Below, piece after piece: positions 1 to 11,299 of a DNA stretch of 64,000 nucleotides. The position numbers and the translations under genes were made by a program. Position 1 is the first letter of the stretch. The number at the start of each line of letters is the position of its first letter. The notes under the pieces were generated by a model. The model was not told the DNA's origin. It searched no databases and worked only from the letters and a program-made list of their open reading frames with translations. The stretch is taken from positions 3,410,001 through 3,474,000 of the forward strand of contig JALGAS010000002.1 in NCBI GenBank assembly GCA_023078685.1, written 5' to 3'. The DNA comes from Neopestalotiopsis rosae. Lineage: Eukaryota; Ascomycota; Sordariomycetes; Amphisphaeriales; Sporocadaceae.

Positions 1-191
1 GATATCAAGTGTGAGGTAGCAATATTTTCAAATTGACTAAATACAACCTAACATCATGCTTGGTGCCGGAGGAAAAGAATTACTAGACTAGAAGACCTAC
101 GATATAGAATCAAGAGAAGAAAGTATAATAATATAAGGCCTAGATGCAAGAGAAAATTGAAACAAAAAAGAAGAAACTGGTTATATAACAT

Positions 192-271
192 CTCCGACAC
201 GGGGAATCGAACCCCGGGCATGACGGTTCATAATTGAGAGCGTCATATGTTAGCCACTACACCATATCGGA
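192..271 (-). tRNA. tRNA-Glu(CTC) with a short intron
   Basis: The minus strand folds as a tRNA. The seven-base acceptor arms (TCCGATA and TGTCGGA) pair, the T arm is CGGGG/TTCGATT/CCCCG, and the anticodon stem TGACG pairs with CGTCA. The loop begins CTCTCA, placing anticodon CTC (glutamate). The anticodon loop plus insert is 15 nt, so an intron of about 8 nt sits just 3' of the anticodon, the canonical eukaryotic position. A near-identical gene lies 28 bp away on the same strand. The 3' base at 192 is taken as the discriminator. Confidence 0.93.
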
Positions 272-299
272 CAGAAGGATATGTAGAGAAACCAGAAAA

Positions 300-381
300 C
301 TCCGACACGGGGAATCGAACCCCGGGCATGACGGATCAGGAAGATGAGAGCGTCATATGTTAGCCACTACACCATATCGGA
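300..381 (-). tRNA. tRNA-Glu(CTC), second tandem copy with a different intron
   Basis: The mature sequence is the same as the neighbouring copy at 192-271 (same acceptor, D, T and anticodon stems), but the insert after the CTC anticodon differs in sequence and is about 10 nt instead of 8. The internal B box (GGTTCGATTCC) is intact. The pair is probably a local duplication whose exons are held constant while the introns drift. Confidence 0.93.
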
Positions 382-937
382 ATTGAGTTTTTGTTTTTAT
401 CTCTTGGTTAGGGAGGTCGTCGCCTATGTCAGTACTTGACGGTGAGGCTAGCGAGAGGGAAAGATGGAAAGAGAAAAATTTTTCACACCGACTCCGTTTA
501 GTTGACGGGTGGAACTTGTTGATGGGGATTACGTTTGGGAATTTCAGTTGTCTCGAGTCAGGGCGGTAGTAAATAATCCATTGGCAGGCGTGTGTGGGTT
601 AGACTTGTTATCATGGGCTTCTTCTGCTTGTTGATATCGTGCTCTTGTGGACGCGTGTTGGAGAATACGGTTTCAAATAATACGAATCACGATAGTCATG
701 CGAAAATCCAACAAGTGTGAATAGTTATCGTCCTTTCATTATGTAGCTAGTGAAATGACTCCTGCAAACCAATGGTATGACCGACCAAACCGCCCTGAAC
801 GCCATATCCGTGGAGACTAAAAGACTCGAGAATGAACTTCAAAATACCGAATGAGAACGACGAGGGAAAAGACAAGCAAGCTTTTTTTTGTACAACCAAA
901 ACCAAGAAATGAGAGATGTAAGCCGTTATACAAAAGT
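382..937. other. Intergenic, no gene seen
   Basis: This stretch lies between the tRNA pair and the 3' end of NOP58. I see no open frame with coding character, only the probable 3' UTR of NOP58 toward its right end. Confidence 0.6.
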
Positions 938-2914
938 TTACGACTTCTCCTTCTTGGCCTTCTTGCTCTTCTTGCTCTCCTTCTCGGCGCCGTTGACATC
1001 GGATCGCCTCCTCTTCTTGCTGCTCTTGTCCTCGACGGCGGAATCCTCCTCGGCTTCCTCTTCCTTGCGCTGCTTCTTGAGCTCCTTCTTGCTGAGAACC
1101 GTCGGGGTTCCGTCGGCGTCGAGCTTGACGTCGCCGCGCTCGTACTTCCTCTTGAACTTGCTGACGGTGATGCCAGCGTCAATAGCGAGGCGCTCAAAGT
1201 CGGCTTCCGTCAGGGTCTTGGGCTGCTGGGGTGTGGGCGGGGCAATCTCGGTGGCTCCGGATTTCCTCTTCTCCTTGGCCGCCTTCTTCTCCTCCTTGGC
1301 CTTGCGCTTGGCCTCCTTTGCCTTCTTCTCGGCATCCGAAGAGTCGTCATCCGAGTCGTCCTCGTTGGCGTCAGCCATGGGCGTGTCCTCAACCTCCTGG
1401 ATCAGGGGCTTGGCAACACCGTCGGCGTCGGCGTTGTAGTTTCTTGAAGGCTTGACCTCGAACTTGCCACCGCTGGTGGGGGCAATCTTGGTACCCTTGG
1501 TCTGAATAGGCTTACCCTCGAGTCTGCGCAGAGCGTTCTCGAGCTTGATGCGAGATCGGATACCGAGCTCGGCTCTCTCCTCGTCGTCAATTTCAATGTC
1601 GGCGCCGTCGACACCCTCAGCGCTCAGCTCAGAAAGAGCATCAACACGGAGGGCAAGAGCAGCCTTAGCAGAAAGCATACGAGCAATCTTTCCCTTGTTC
1701 TTGCCAGTAGCCTGGCCGACGAGGGAGGCGTGGTAGATGAGACCGTACTTGGGAGTGTCGTGCTTGGTCTTGAGAGCGCGGAAAAGCGCCTTCTCGGCAC
1801 CGAGAATCTGAATGGTGGAACCAGGAGACTTGGCGAGCTTCATGAGGGAGCCGGCATGGGCAATCAGGCGGGCACCAACCAGCTCACCGATGAGTTCGGT
1901 CATGTTGGGTGCGATGGCCTTCATACGCGAAGTGAGGTATTGCGACAGCTCTTGACGGTACTCGGTGAAGCTGATGACCTGCTCGGCGAGGAGCTTGATG
2001 TTCTCGAGATCGAACTCGCCAATCTCGGTACCCATGGAGACTTCAGCGCCAGACTTGAGTCTCTGCTCAATGTCCTCGGGCAGGATCTCGGACAGATCGG
2101 TGTTGGCGGCATTGTCACGGGTTCCCATGGCCATAATGATGCGGGCGTAGGCCAAGTTGTCGTTGACGATACGGTCCATCTCGGGGAAGTGCCATCCGTA
2201 CCACTCCTTGACTCTCATGGCATAGTTGTTCAGCTCCTTGTCCAGGTCATCCAACAGCTTAATGGCCGAAACGATCATGACATCGACCTTGTCGGCGGAG
2301 AACTTGAGCTTGTGTCGCGAAATGGAGTGGGAGAGGGCAAGGGCCATGTTGCCCAAGTAGTCACCAGACAGATCGGGGAACAGCTCTGGCAGGTAGGTCT
2401 TGATGGCTCGGAACAGGTCGGTCGTCGAGGAGTCGGAGACCGGGGTGATCTGGAGTTGAGGCAGAACGTTGATGGCAGCACCAAGCTTGGGGTCTGCGAC
2501 GGCCAGAGATGACTTGCGCTCGTCCTTGATGTCGTCCAAAAGTTGCTGCAACATGGGGGTGACCTTTCCCTCAGTAAGGGAGCTGTACTCGCCCAATGCC
2601 TGAGCCGAATCCTCGAACTTAATCATCTTCTTCAACGACAGCCTGTGGTGGAGGTGAGCTCGCTACTCATTTTCTCGAATTGGTGGGCCAGCCATGACAA
2701 GGCAGGCGCTCAATTGGCAATGCTTACATGGAGTTGATCGCATCCGGGCTGTTGAGCTGCGAGGCAATGTTGCCATTGGACAAGAGCTTCTTGTCCTTGG
2801 CCTTGAAGAGACCATAACTGCCACACAGTCAGTATTTTTTGAGGTCGTCGATAAATGCTTCACCAAAACAAAAACTCACCCCGCAGGCGTCTCTGCCAAC
2901 ACGAAGAGACCCAT
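938..2914 (-). CDS. NOP58: NOP58, box C/D snoRNP core protein (3 exons)
   Basis: Exons on the minus strand are 2914-2880, 2817-2728 and 2642-938, giving 609 aa. Exon 1 starts [12 protein letters not shown], the typical NOP58 start; both introns have GT/AG ends (GTGAGT...CAG, GTAAGC...CAG) and joining restores [17 protein letters not shown]. The middle of the protein carries the NOSIC/Nop domain ([21 protein letters not shown], then [11 protein letters not shown]). The last ~120 residues are Lys/Glu-rich KKE-type repeats, usual for this family. NOP58 and NOP56 hold fibrillarin on C/D snoRNAs in the nucleolus for 2'-O-methylation and pre-rRNA processing. It is divergent from VMA6 with a 534-bp shared upstream region. 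Family assignment is very secure; exon ends are inferred by eye. Confidence 0.97.
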
Positions 2915-3448
2915 CTTTGCAGGCAAATCGATACCGATCCTAAGACTGCAGTTATAATTGCTGAAGTCGATAAAAGTATCGTATAGCCTCCTGTGGGTTA
3001 GGGGGTTAGGTTATAAGGATGTTGAAAGGGAAGAAATGGGCCTGTCACTGGCTAAAGTCCCAATTGATGCAGGCAGTTTTTTCCGACGATAATTTTTTTT
3101 CTGCTCTGGAGCTTGACCAAAGCGGATTGGAAAGTACCAATTTTTCCCAAGGTGGGTATGAGTGGTGCTAGTCCCGTAATAGTAGGCGGTGACGCACGGT
3201 GCAGGGCGAGGCGAGCTTCCAGCCAAACAAGCCAAAAGTGGGTCTCGAGCAACGTCAAGAGGCTCACCTTGGAAGCACCTTGGTCAGGTTCAAATGCAGG
3301 TGAGCTTGCACTGCGCGCAGCTGGCACCTAGTAGTCAGTTGTTAGGAACATCGGCATCACCATCCATCGCCTGCTTCCTTTCCCGCCAGACAGCGACAAC
3401 ATTTGAAGCCGACAAGGTCCATCGGTGCTGCAAATAATAATCACCAAA
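2915..3448. promoter_or_regulatory. Shared upstream region of NOP58 and VMA6
   Basis: Two divergent start codons (2914 minus, 3449 plus) are separated by 534 bp, so both promoters must lie here or overlap the genes. I did not identify a specific factor site. Short open frames in this interval have no coding character. Confidence 0.6.
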
Positions 3449-4742
3449 ATGGAGGGTCTGCTATTCAACGTAAACAACGGGTGAGAATCCAGCGCCGATT
3501 TAGGATGCTATCTGGTCTCGTCATCTATGCTAACAATAACATGATTTACGTAGCTACATTGAGGGCATTGTCCGAGGATATCGGAACAGTCTGCTCACCA
3601 GCGCCAACTACAACAACCTGACACAATGCGAGACCATCGATGGTATGCGCTGCCAAAACCTGCTCTTGTTTGGTGATGGCTGCTAACTAAACCTCTCAAG
3701 ACCTCAAGCTCCAGCTCGGTCCTGCCTATGGCGACTTCCTGGGCTCGCTGCCCCCGAATCCCTCCACATCCAGTCTGGCTTCCAAGACGACAGACAAGCT
3801 TGTTTCAGAGTTTCGTTATGTGCGCGCCAATGCTGTGGGCTCGCTCGCAAAATTCATGGACTACCTGACCTACGGCTACATGATCGATAATGTGGCCCTG
3901 CTCATTACCGGTACCCTCCACGAACGAGATACCCGCGAGCTGCTGGAGCGCTGCCACCCACTGGGCTGGTTCGAAACCATGCCTGTTCTCTGCGTGGCTA
4001 CCAATATCGAAGAGCTCTACAACAGCGTGCTCATCGAAACCCCTCTTGCCCCTTACTTCAAGGGCTCGCTATCACACCAGGATCTGGACGAACTTAACAT
4101 TGAGATTGTACGGAATACCCTGTACAAGAACTACCTCGAAGACTTTCACAACTTTGTCAACACCGAGCCAGACATGGCTGGAACCCCAACCTCTGAGGTT
4201 ATGAGTGAGATTCTCGAGTTTGAAGCGGATCGCCGCGCCATCAACATTACGCTCAACAGTTTCGGTACCGACTTGGGCAAGGGCGATCGTAAGAAGCTGT
4301 ACCCTTCTTTCGGCCGTCTGTATCCGGAGGGTACTTTAATGCTTTCGCGCGCCGACGACTTTGAGGGTGTGAGATTGGCTGTTGATGGAGTTGGCGACTA
4401 CAAGAACTTTTTCGATGCGGCAGGTCTGGGCGGTGGTCCTTCTGGCCCTGGCAACATGGCCGGAGGCTCTGGCGGCAACGACAGCCGCAGTCTGGAGGAC
4501 ATGTTCTACGAAAAGGAGATGCAGATTAGCAAGAGTGCCTTTACGAGGCAATTCAGCTTCGCAATTGTGTATGCCTGGGTCAAGCTCAGGGAGCAGGTAT
4601 GTCGCAAACCTAACTGTAAATGTCGAGTCTTTTGGCCAATTTCTAACGTGAAACGCAGGAAATCCGCAACATCACGTGGATTGCTGAATGCATAGCTCAG
4701 AACCAGAAGGAGAGAATCGGCAACTACATCAGCGTCTTCTAG
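3449..4742 (+). CDS. VMA6: V-type ATPase V0 subunit d (4 exons)
   Basis: Exons are 3449-3480, 3554-3642, 3701-4596 and 4659-4742, giving 366 aa. The start MEGLLFNVNNGYIEGIVRGYRNSLLT is characteristic of subunit d; the central GTLHERDTRELLERCHPLGWF and the tail ending RIGNYISVF also match the family. Introns have GTGAGA, GTATGC and GTATGT donors with AG acceptors and keep frame. A Gly/Ser-rich stretch (around residues 270-295) is a lineage insertion in a loop. The protein sits on the cytosolic side of the V0 ring and couples the central stalk to proton pumping in vacuolar acidification. It is expressed away from NOP58. Confidence 0.96.
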
Positions 4743-5044
4743 TCTCGCTGCCGCCTATTCCTGTTCTTCAGTAGCCTTTGCATTTGTAGCATTATTGAGT
4801 TTGTCCGGAAATACCAAAGATGGATCCTGTAGCATGAATGGTTTTTGTTAGTTATTTCGGCGTAATGGCACTTTCAGAATTATAGAAAGGTCGTGGTGGA
4901 ATCGTGGCTCTTTCAAAATTGAGCTTCTTCTGTATTGTACATAGCATATTACAATGCTTTCGACCCCCTCTCGAAATATGCGATATTGTTATGATACATA
5001 TGCTGGTTCATGTACACTCGATCGCCGCCAGGTGGGTGGTTGGT
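4743..5044. other. Convergent 3' region
   Basis: About 300 bp between the stops of VMA6 (plus) and the mitochondrial uS15 gene (minus). It should hold both 3' UTRs; nothing else is visible. Confidence 0.6.
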
Positions 5045-6066
5045 TTACAATGTGATTTGGCCCTTGTAAGTAGCATCACTCAATCCCAATTTCTCGATCA
5101 GGTGGAACCACCTCTCGCTTCCCCTCTCTTTGCGCTCCATATACTGCAGGAGCTTCTGCCTCCTGTGAACAAGTAGCCGCAGATCCCGCTTGCCCACCTT
5201 GTCCTTGTAGCCTCTGCCCGTCTCCAGCTGGTTCGCCAGCGCCCTGATCTTGGCCGTCAGGATGGCAATCTGAACCTCACTGCTGCCCGTATCGGGGCCA
5301 CCACGCACAGGACGCTCTTCGGGCTGAACTCCTCTGGCCAGCGGCTTGGGCTTCATGCTGTGATCCGTCTGATGCCGGCCAAATGTGTCGACGCATCGTT
5401 TGATGTTGGCGTGCATCCGGTCAAAAGCGGAACCGTTGTTCAGGTCCATGATGCGGTTGATGGCCTCGACGGCAACGGCGTGCTTCTTCTCGTGCGCCTC
5501 CTCCCTCAGCACCAAGTCGCTCGACGCCCCATCGAAGCCGTCGAGGGAGTCGGTTGGCTTGGTCAGGATGTAGGCGTGCTTGAGGGCGTCGTCCAGCTCC
5601 GCCCTGCTCACCAGGTGATTCAGGATTTCCGGGCTGGTGGGCAGCGCGTGAGGCTCCTCGATGGGGTTGTTGTTTCGGTCAGTCTTGGGGACGGACAGGG
5701 GCGACTGGCCGGCCGTGTCGAACGACTCGACAAAGGTCGTCTCCACGCCTCGCACCGAATCGCCGAGGGCGGCCTGGCGCTCTTGTTGGTAACGCTGTTT
5801 TATGGTCTGGTGCGCAGCCTTGCGCTGCTGCATTTGCTGCCATCGGTACGGCTCCTGCTTGGCGATGCGCTTCTTCTCCTTGGTCGAGAGACTCGCTACC
5901 TGGGTCAGGGGCAGGATAGACGACGGCGTTGTCTGGGGCGCCGGGCGCAGGCATACTGGGGATAAAATGGTCAGCGAATGTGACAGGTTCGCGGTGCAAT
6001 CATGCAGGCAATCTCACGGTTCAGGGCACCGCTGAGGCGCTGGACGCCTGATATCCGGGGCGACAT
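5045..6066 (-). CDS. MRPS28: Mitochondrial ribosomal protein uS15m (2 exons)
   Basis: Exons 6066-6018 and 5955-5045 give 319 aa. Exon 1 encodes MSPRISGVQRLSGALN, then a GTGAGA...CCCCAG intron of 62 nt; the N-terminus is basic and hydroxylated like a mitochondrial presequence. The S15 domain is at residues ~220-305, with SSEVQIAILTAKIRALANQL and RDLRLLVHRRQKLLQYMERK, the classic 16S-binding helices. The long region between presequence and S15 domain (Lys/Gln-rich) is typical of fungal mitochondrial S15. It builds the small mitoribosomal subunit. The start at 6066 gives a continuous frame through the intron; a start inside exon 2 (5833) would lose the presequence. Confidence 0.93.
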
Positions 6067-6743
6067 GGCGAATTTACTGGGTGATGATGCTACACATTCA
6101 CATGGAGATGGCTTCAGACCACGGCTGGATCTACAATGCGACTTGGGGCCGTTCGATAACTTTTTTGCCAAGCTTTGATAGGTACCAGCATGCGCCTCAC
6201 TTTAATTGGTCTAGACTAAACTGGAGGCGCTACTAGCCACAGGCATTGATCAGTCGAGTGTGGCTTGCGTGTGAAGGAGCTCCCGTTCAAGGCCACAAGT
6301 ACCATTTATTCTTGAACGTCTGGGAAACTCTACGCGATTAAATATAGAAAAGAATAGAGTGAAGTCAGAAATAGTATTTTATACACCTCGTAGGGAATTA
6401 AATAAATCTCCATGGTTTTTATAAAAAGTTAGCATGATTTCTCTGCCATCTTCTTTGAGAACACTGTACTAGACCCAAGTACCTCGAGGCACCTGGCTTT
6501 GCTTTAAGTGCTGGCTCGCAAAAGGTCAGCAGCGGCAGAAACTAGCCCCACTTATAGCGCTTGGCCCAATCCGCGCAAAAAAACCCTGCCCACAAAAGTT
6601 GATCGGGGCCACGAAAATAGCTTCAAGGCCAAAGAAAAGTTCGCGACTGCGTCTCGACTTCACTTCTTTGTCTCCCTCAACCCACCACCACAACACCCAT
6701 CTTGACCGCACACAGTCCTCGCAGTCGCGACCAAATCATCAAG
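6067..6743. promoter_or_regulatory. Shared upstream region of uS15m and RPS0
   Basis: The 677 bp between divergent starts of two ribosomal protein genes (mitochondrial and cytosolic). The RPS0-proximal 60 bp is pyrimidine-rich (CCCTCAACCCACCACC...), as expected for a ribosomal-protein leader. No named factor site is claimed. Confidence 0.55.
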
Positions 6744-7754
6744 ATGGCTCCCTCCAACCTGCCGGCGATCTTCAACGCCACCTCCCAGGACATTGAGATG
6801 CTCCTGGCCGCCCAGAGCCACCTCGGTTCCCGCAACCTGCAGGTGCACATGGAGCCCTACCTGTGGAAGACCCGTGCTGACGGTGTCAACGTGATCAACG
6901 TTGGCAAGACCTGGTATGAAAGACGCCATTTTCACGACCGCCTCGTTGCGCGCGCAATTGGCTAATTAATATTTCGTTTTCAGGGAGAAGATTGTCCTCG
7001 CTGCCCGCATCATCGCCGCCATTGACAACCCCGCCGATGTCTGTGTTATCTCTGCCCGTCCCTACGGTCAGCGTTCCGTCCTCAAGTTCGCCGCTCACAC
7101 CGGTGCTACCGCCATTGCCGGTCGTTTCACTCCCGGTTCCTTCACCAACTACATCACCCGTTCGTTCAAGGAGCCCCGTCTGATCATCGTCACCGACCCC
7201 CGTACCGACGCCCAGGCCATCAAGGAGGCTTCCTACGTCAACATTCCCGTCATCGCCCTCGCTGACACCGACTCTCCCACTGAGTACGTTGACTGCGCCA
7301 TCCCCACCAACAACAAGGGTCGCCACGCCATTGGTACCGTTTGGTGGATGCTCGCCCGTGAGGTCCTCCGCCTCCGTGGTACCATCTACAACCGCGAGAC
7401 CCCCTGGGACGTCATGGTCGATCTGTACTTCTGTATGTCTTTCTTGTGAATATCTGACTTGGCACTGGGCAGCACTGACAAAATAAACTAGACCGCGACC
7501 CCGAGGCTGAGGCCGAGGAGAAGGTTGAGGAGGAGAAGCTCCCCTCTGCCGATGAGGTCGGCCCTGCCGCCATCACCACTGGCTTCACCGAGTCCGGTGG
7601 TGACTGGCAGGCTTCCGCCCCTGGCTTCGCTGGAGCCCAGGGCGGCAACTGGGACGGTGCCACCGATGAGTGGGGTGCTGCCGCTGCTGCTGGCGGTGCT
7701 GCTGCTCCTTCTGGTGAGTGGGGTGCCACTGAGGCCAAGGACAGCCAGTGGTAG
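6744..7754 (+). CDS. RPS0: 40S ribosomal protein S0 (uS2/RPSA), 3 exons
   Basis: Exons 6744-6913, 6984-7432 and 7492-7754 give 293 aa, the usual length. The start [21 protein letters not shown], the central [18 protein letters not shown] and [21 protein letters not shown], and the [21 protein letters not shown] block are diagnostic of eukaryotic uS2. Introns are GTATGA...CAG and GTATGT...TAG. The C-terminal tail is acidic then Gly/Ala/Trp-rich with repeated W residues, as in other fungi. The protein binds 18S rRNA at the 40S head-body junction and is needed for 20S pre-rRNA processing. The frame stays open for 33 further codons after the TAG (see findings). Confidence 0.97.
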
Positions 7755-7856
7755 AGCCCTGACGCTGCCGAGGGCCAGAGTGCTCCCGCTGCCCAGGAGG
7801 CTGGAGGTAACTTTGACTTGACCAACAATCAGCAAGCTGGTGGAATTGAGTGGTAG
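7755..7856 (+). other. In-frame open extension after the RPS0 stop
   Basis: Immediately after the RPS0 TAG the same frame reads 33 sense codons, ending in GGIEW and a TAG at 7854. The composition (Ala, Gly, Gln, Glu, Asn) and terminal acidic/Gln-Trp pattern echo the annotated end (DSQW). This may be a readthrough extension, an alternatively spliced tail, or a former coding end cut off by a new stop. It is not annotated as part of the CDS. Confidence 0.4.
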
Positions 7857-8935
7857 ATGACTTCTTCCACTCTGTCTACACGAACAAGCCGAGGACATGA
7901 ACAAAAAAAGATGTGGCGCATGATCGGAGTGCGAGGGAAAATTGGCATGTACTAATGAGGGAAAGATACTCTTTTAGCCAGTCGCATAATTCGATTCCCG
8001 CTGTTTGTGGCAGTGGTTACTCTCATTTGTCCGGCTGGGGAAGAGGGAATGCCCTGTGCAGCCAAAGGAATGGACTTGATCGTTATTCCACCTTGTCTTC
8101 TTCCGATAGCGCATCAATGGAAACCAAGAATCCGTCCCATGTGCGATGACAGCATGAATGGTATTGTTTTGTACTGACAAGAAAAGATCCCCCTTCTACC
8201 CCTTCCAGCTTTCATCTCGACCAGATTATAAGCCAATCCTCCCAAACCCCCACCTTGCCACACTCTGAGATTTATCCAGCTCTCCATGGTTTCTCTCAAT
8301 TTTATGTCAAGGAAGATTGATGCAAACCACTTACTCACCGCAGCCACTAGACAAGTGGTGGTTGTGGTCCATATTGCTCGGTTCACATGCCGTAATTTAA
8401 GACGTTGATCAGTATAGACAACCACGTTCTCGCATGGATAACCACCTGTAACTGCAGGTGTAGACTAGGTACGATATATACATGTAAACACTATGTCTAG
8501 TGCTAGACCAACGGACCAACAATAATTTACATTTTTCATCTTTATCATGGATGCCTTCTATCGCCGCAATTCCCACCTGTACAATTAAAGACTTCATCTT
8601 GGTATACATGTTGCTTGCCCATCTGGTGCTTTGTAGGTCTGGGGTCAATGTATTCTCAAGTGCCGCTTATCGCTAGCACACTGAGTTTTGGCGATGCGCA
8701 GAACGTAGCCCGTTGTGGTATGTAGTGTAACCACATTGCATATTGCTACAGATAGTCATGACCTGTTCAGCTGTAGGCTTCGTGTGCACCCCTTGACCGA
8801 CCGTGCGCCCATGAGTGTGGAAGAATTCCAGAAAAAAGTATTAATTCAGCTCATTCTGGCAGGGCAGGTACTTTCGCAGTTTGCAACATCAGTCAGCCTT
8901 CAAACCTCTATAGTATAGTCGAGTATTTGCCCATC
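7857..8935. other. Intergenic, no gene seen
   Basis: About 1.1 kb between RPS0 and the permease gene. It should hold the RPS0 3' UTR and the permease promoter. Open frames here are short and without coding character on either strand. Confidence 0.55.
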
Positions 8936-10802
8936 ATGTCCGCTGAAAAAGTGACCGCCCTCGACAGCCGAGTGACCACAACAAGAGACCATGAGCTGAA
9001 CGAGAAAGAGAGTCACAGTCCCACTACGCCGACTGACGTGGAACAAGGACATGGCAGTCATTCCTTGGAGGCAAGCATGATTTCCAAGTCATTGTAGTGC
9101 CTCAAATTGCGTTTACTAACAATCGCCATCCCAGAGATATATCAAGCTGCCGACAATCGTTCTGTTTGGCATCGTTCTTCTGGCTTCTTGGGAGTCGTTT
9201 TCATGGACGTTTCAATTTGCCCTGCTGAATGGCGAGCCGGCTTCGATGTTCTACGGAAGTGTCTTGGCGGGCGTGGGCACAGTGTCCATTGGGTTTTCTC
9301 TGGCCGAGTTGGCTTCAATGTGGGTTCTACAGAAAGGGCCACAAGTTTTGTTTATAATGGATTCTCAATGACGGCAGTGATCCGACCGTGGGAGCTCAAT
9401 ATCGCTGGAGCGCCAATCTGGCGCCTGCTGCTCCAAGGTTTTGGGGTCTAAGTAAGTCATCTCTTCCTCCAAGTTGGGCATATCAAGAACATATAATCGC
9501 TGACACTGGAATATCGTAGTGCAAGGCATGTCAAAGCTGTCCCAAGAAGACTTTGTTCAAATGCTCACGATATCTACACAGGATGGATGACGGTCTCGGC
9601 GTGGTGCTTTGTCTGCGCGGCACCAACCTCGAGCTTGGCCACCATGATCACGTCGCTCATCATGTTCAACAAGGAGTCCTATGTACCGGAGCGATGGCAC
9701 ACCAGTCTCTTGATGATTGGCACAATGGTTGTGCCCTTGCTGTGCAACCTCTGGTTCCGCAAAGTACTGAGCTCCATTGAGACCCTCGCAGGCGTCTTGC
9801 ACATTTGTCTCTTCATCGTGTACATTGCCGTCCTTGCTTCTGGCGGAACTAGGAATGATAACGATTTCGTCTTCAAGACCTTGACGCACGATGTCAGTGG
9901 GTGGTCCAACCCAGGAGTTGCGTTTTGTCTGGGTTTGCTCTCGGCCACGTTTTCGCTGTCTGGCGTTGACAGCATCATACACATGAGTACATACCATGCC
10001 CATCACCTCGTCCTTTTTTCTTTTGCAACAACCGACTGACTCTCTTCCCACAGGCGACGAGGTCAAGAACGTCCGCACCGACGTGCCCCGAAGCATCATT
10101 GTGGCCTGCACCACCAACTCCATCATGCTCGCCACCTTTGTGCTCGTCCTGCTCTTCTTCATGGGGCCCGCCGACGACGACCTGACGACCGCGCCGCTGC
10201 CGCTCATCTACGTGCTGTACAACGCCACGGGCTCCAAGCCAGCCACCAACCTCCTGGTCGCCCTTGTGGCCGTGGTCTGCTACTGCGCCACCTTCAACTG
10301 CTTCGCCTCCGTGTCGCGGCTCGTCTGGGCCTTTGCCCGCGACAACGGCCTGCCGTTCTCGGGCTTCTTTGGTTACGTCCACCCGCGGCTGCGCGTGCCG
10401 ACCAACGCCCTCCTGCTCGTGGGCCTGATGGTGGTGCTGCTGTCGCTCATCTACATTGGCAGCGTCACGGCCTTTAACGCCATCATCTCCCTCCAGACCT
10501 TGGGCGTGTACGCTTCGTACATTCTTCCCATTTCCTTTCTCCTCCTGCGCAAGCTCCGCGGGCCCGAGCCGCCCTATGGCCCGTTCAAGATGGGCGCTTG
10601 GGGTGTTCCCGTCAACATCTTTGCCTTGTGCTACTTATTGTTCATTGTCACTTGGATGCCGTTCCCTTCGGTTTTGCCGGTCAGCTCGAATAATATGAAT
10701 TACGCTGGTCCGATATTTGGCGGTATCGTCCTGCTGGCTCTTGGTGATTGGTTCTTGAATGGGCGCAAGAGGTTTCAGATGCCGGTCAAGGTTTATGAGT
10801 AG
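8936..10802 (+). CDS. APC-family amino acid/choline permease (6 exons, one of 6 nt)
   Basis: Exons 8936-9070, 9135-9319, 9378-9451, 9520-9525, 9582-9986 and 10054-10802 give 517 aa in a single frame. The translation has a hydrophilic N-terminus of ~45 residues and about 12 hydrophobic segments. Diagnostic stretches are FGIVLLASWESFSWTFQFAL, DPTVGAQYRWSANLAPAAPRFWG, FNCFASVSRLVWAFARDNGLPF and the GPEPPYGPFKMGAWGVPVN tail, as in fungal GABA/choline-type permeases (HNM1/UGA4 group). It should carry a small amine or amino acid across the plasma membrane by proton symport; the substrate cannot be told from sequence. Two of five introns appear to use GC donors and one exon is only 6 nt. Skipping that exon also keeps the frame (L-R-W instead of L-M-Q-G-W), but the included form matches the family better. 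Confidence 0.88.
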
Positions 10803-11299
10803 ATTGGTCATTGGTACGGTTCTGCTATTACTATCACGGGTATAAGTACTGAAGCAGAAAGCTAGATTCGGTCATATGTTATTTACATAAGCAAGTCAAT
10901 ACACTCGCCTGTTCTTTGTATCACTTCCCTAGTTCTGTTAGTCACAATCAGAAGAATGCTAGAAAGATCACCGAGTTGGTCAAAGTTTGGAAGACAATTT
11001 TCGTGTTTATTTAATTACAGAATTCTTGAGATGACGGATAATACAAAAGCCAATATAGAACACTTATTCATTTCCAGGGAGACCTCTGCATTTGTAGGAC
11101 CCTTTCGATGGATATTCTTTTCCACATGCCAGCGACTTGGCCACGACATCTGGAAATACTCTCAACATCTTCCTGCGGCCATGCAAGTGGAGGTACTCCT
11201 ACAGCATTCGACTTTCCAACATCAAGGAAAGTTATCGATATCACCTTATAAATGAGAGCAAGGGGGGTTTCAAACCATGTGGCGGCCGATAGAAGACAC
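10803..11299. other. Intergenic, convergent 3' region
   Basis: About 500 bp between the stops of the permease and the minus-strand coiled-coil gene. No gene seen. Confidence 0.55.

Noticed and set aside
851..2512. Long plus-strand frames (198, 183 and 260 codons) opposite NOP58
   Set aside because: They are antisense shadows of a strongly coding minus-strand gene; their translations are Leu/Ser/Gly-rich with no domain.
7712..7815. Alternative intron starting at GTGAGT in RPS0
   Set aside because: No YAG acceptor restores the downstream frame; the only in-frame option ends at GGAG, a poor acceptor.
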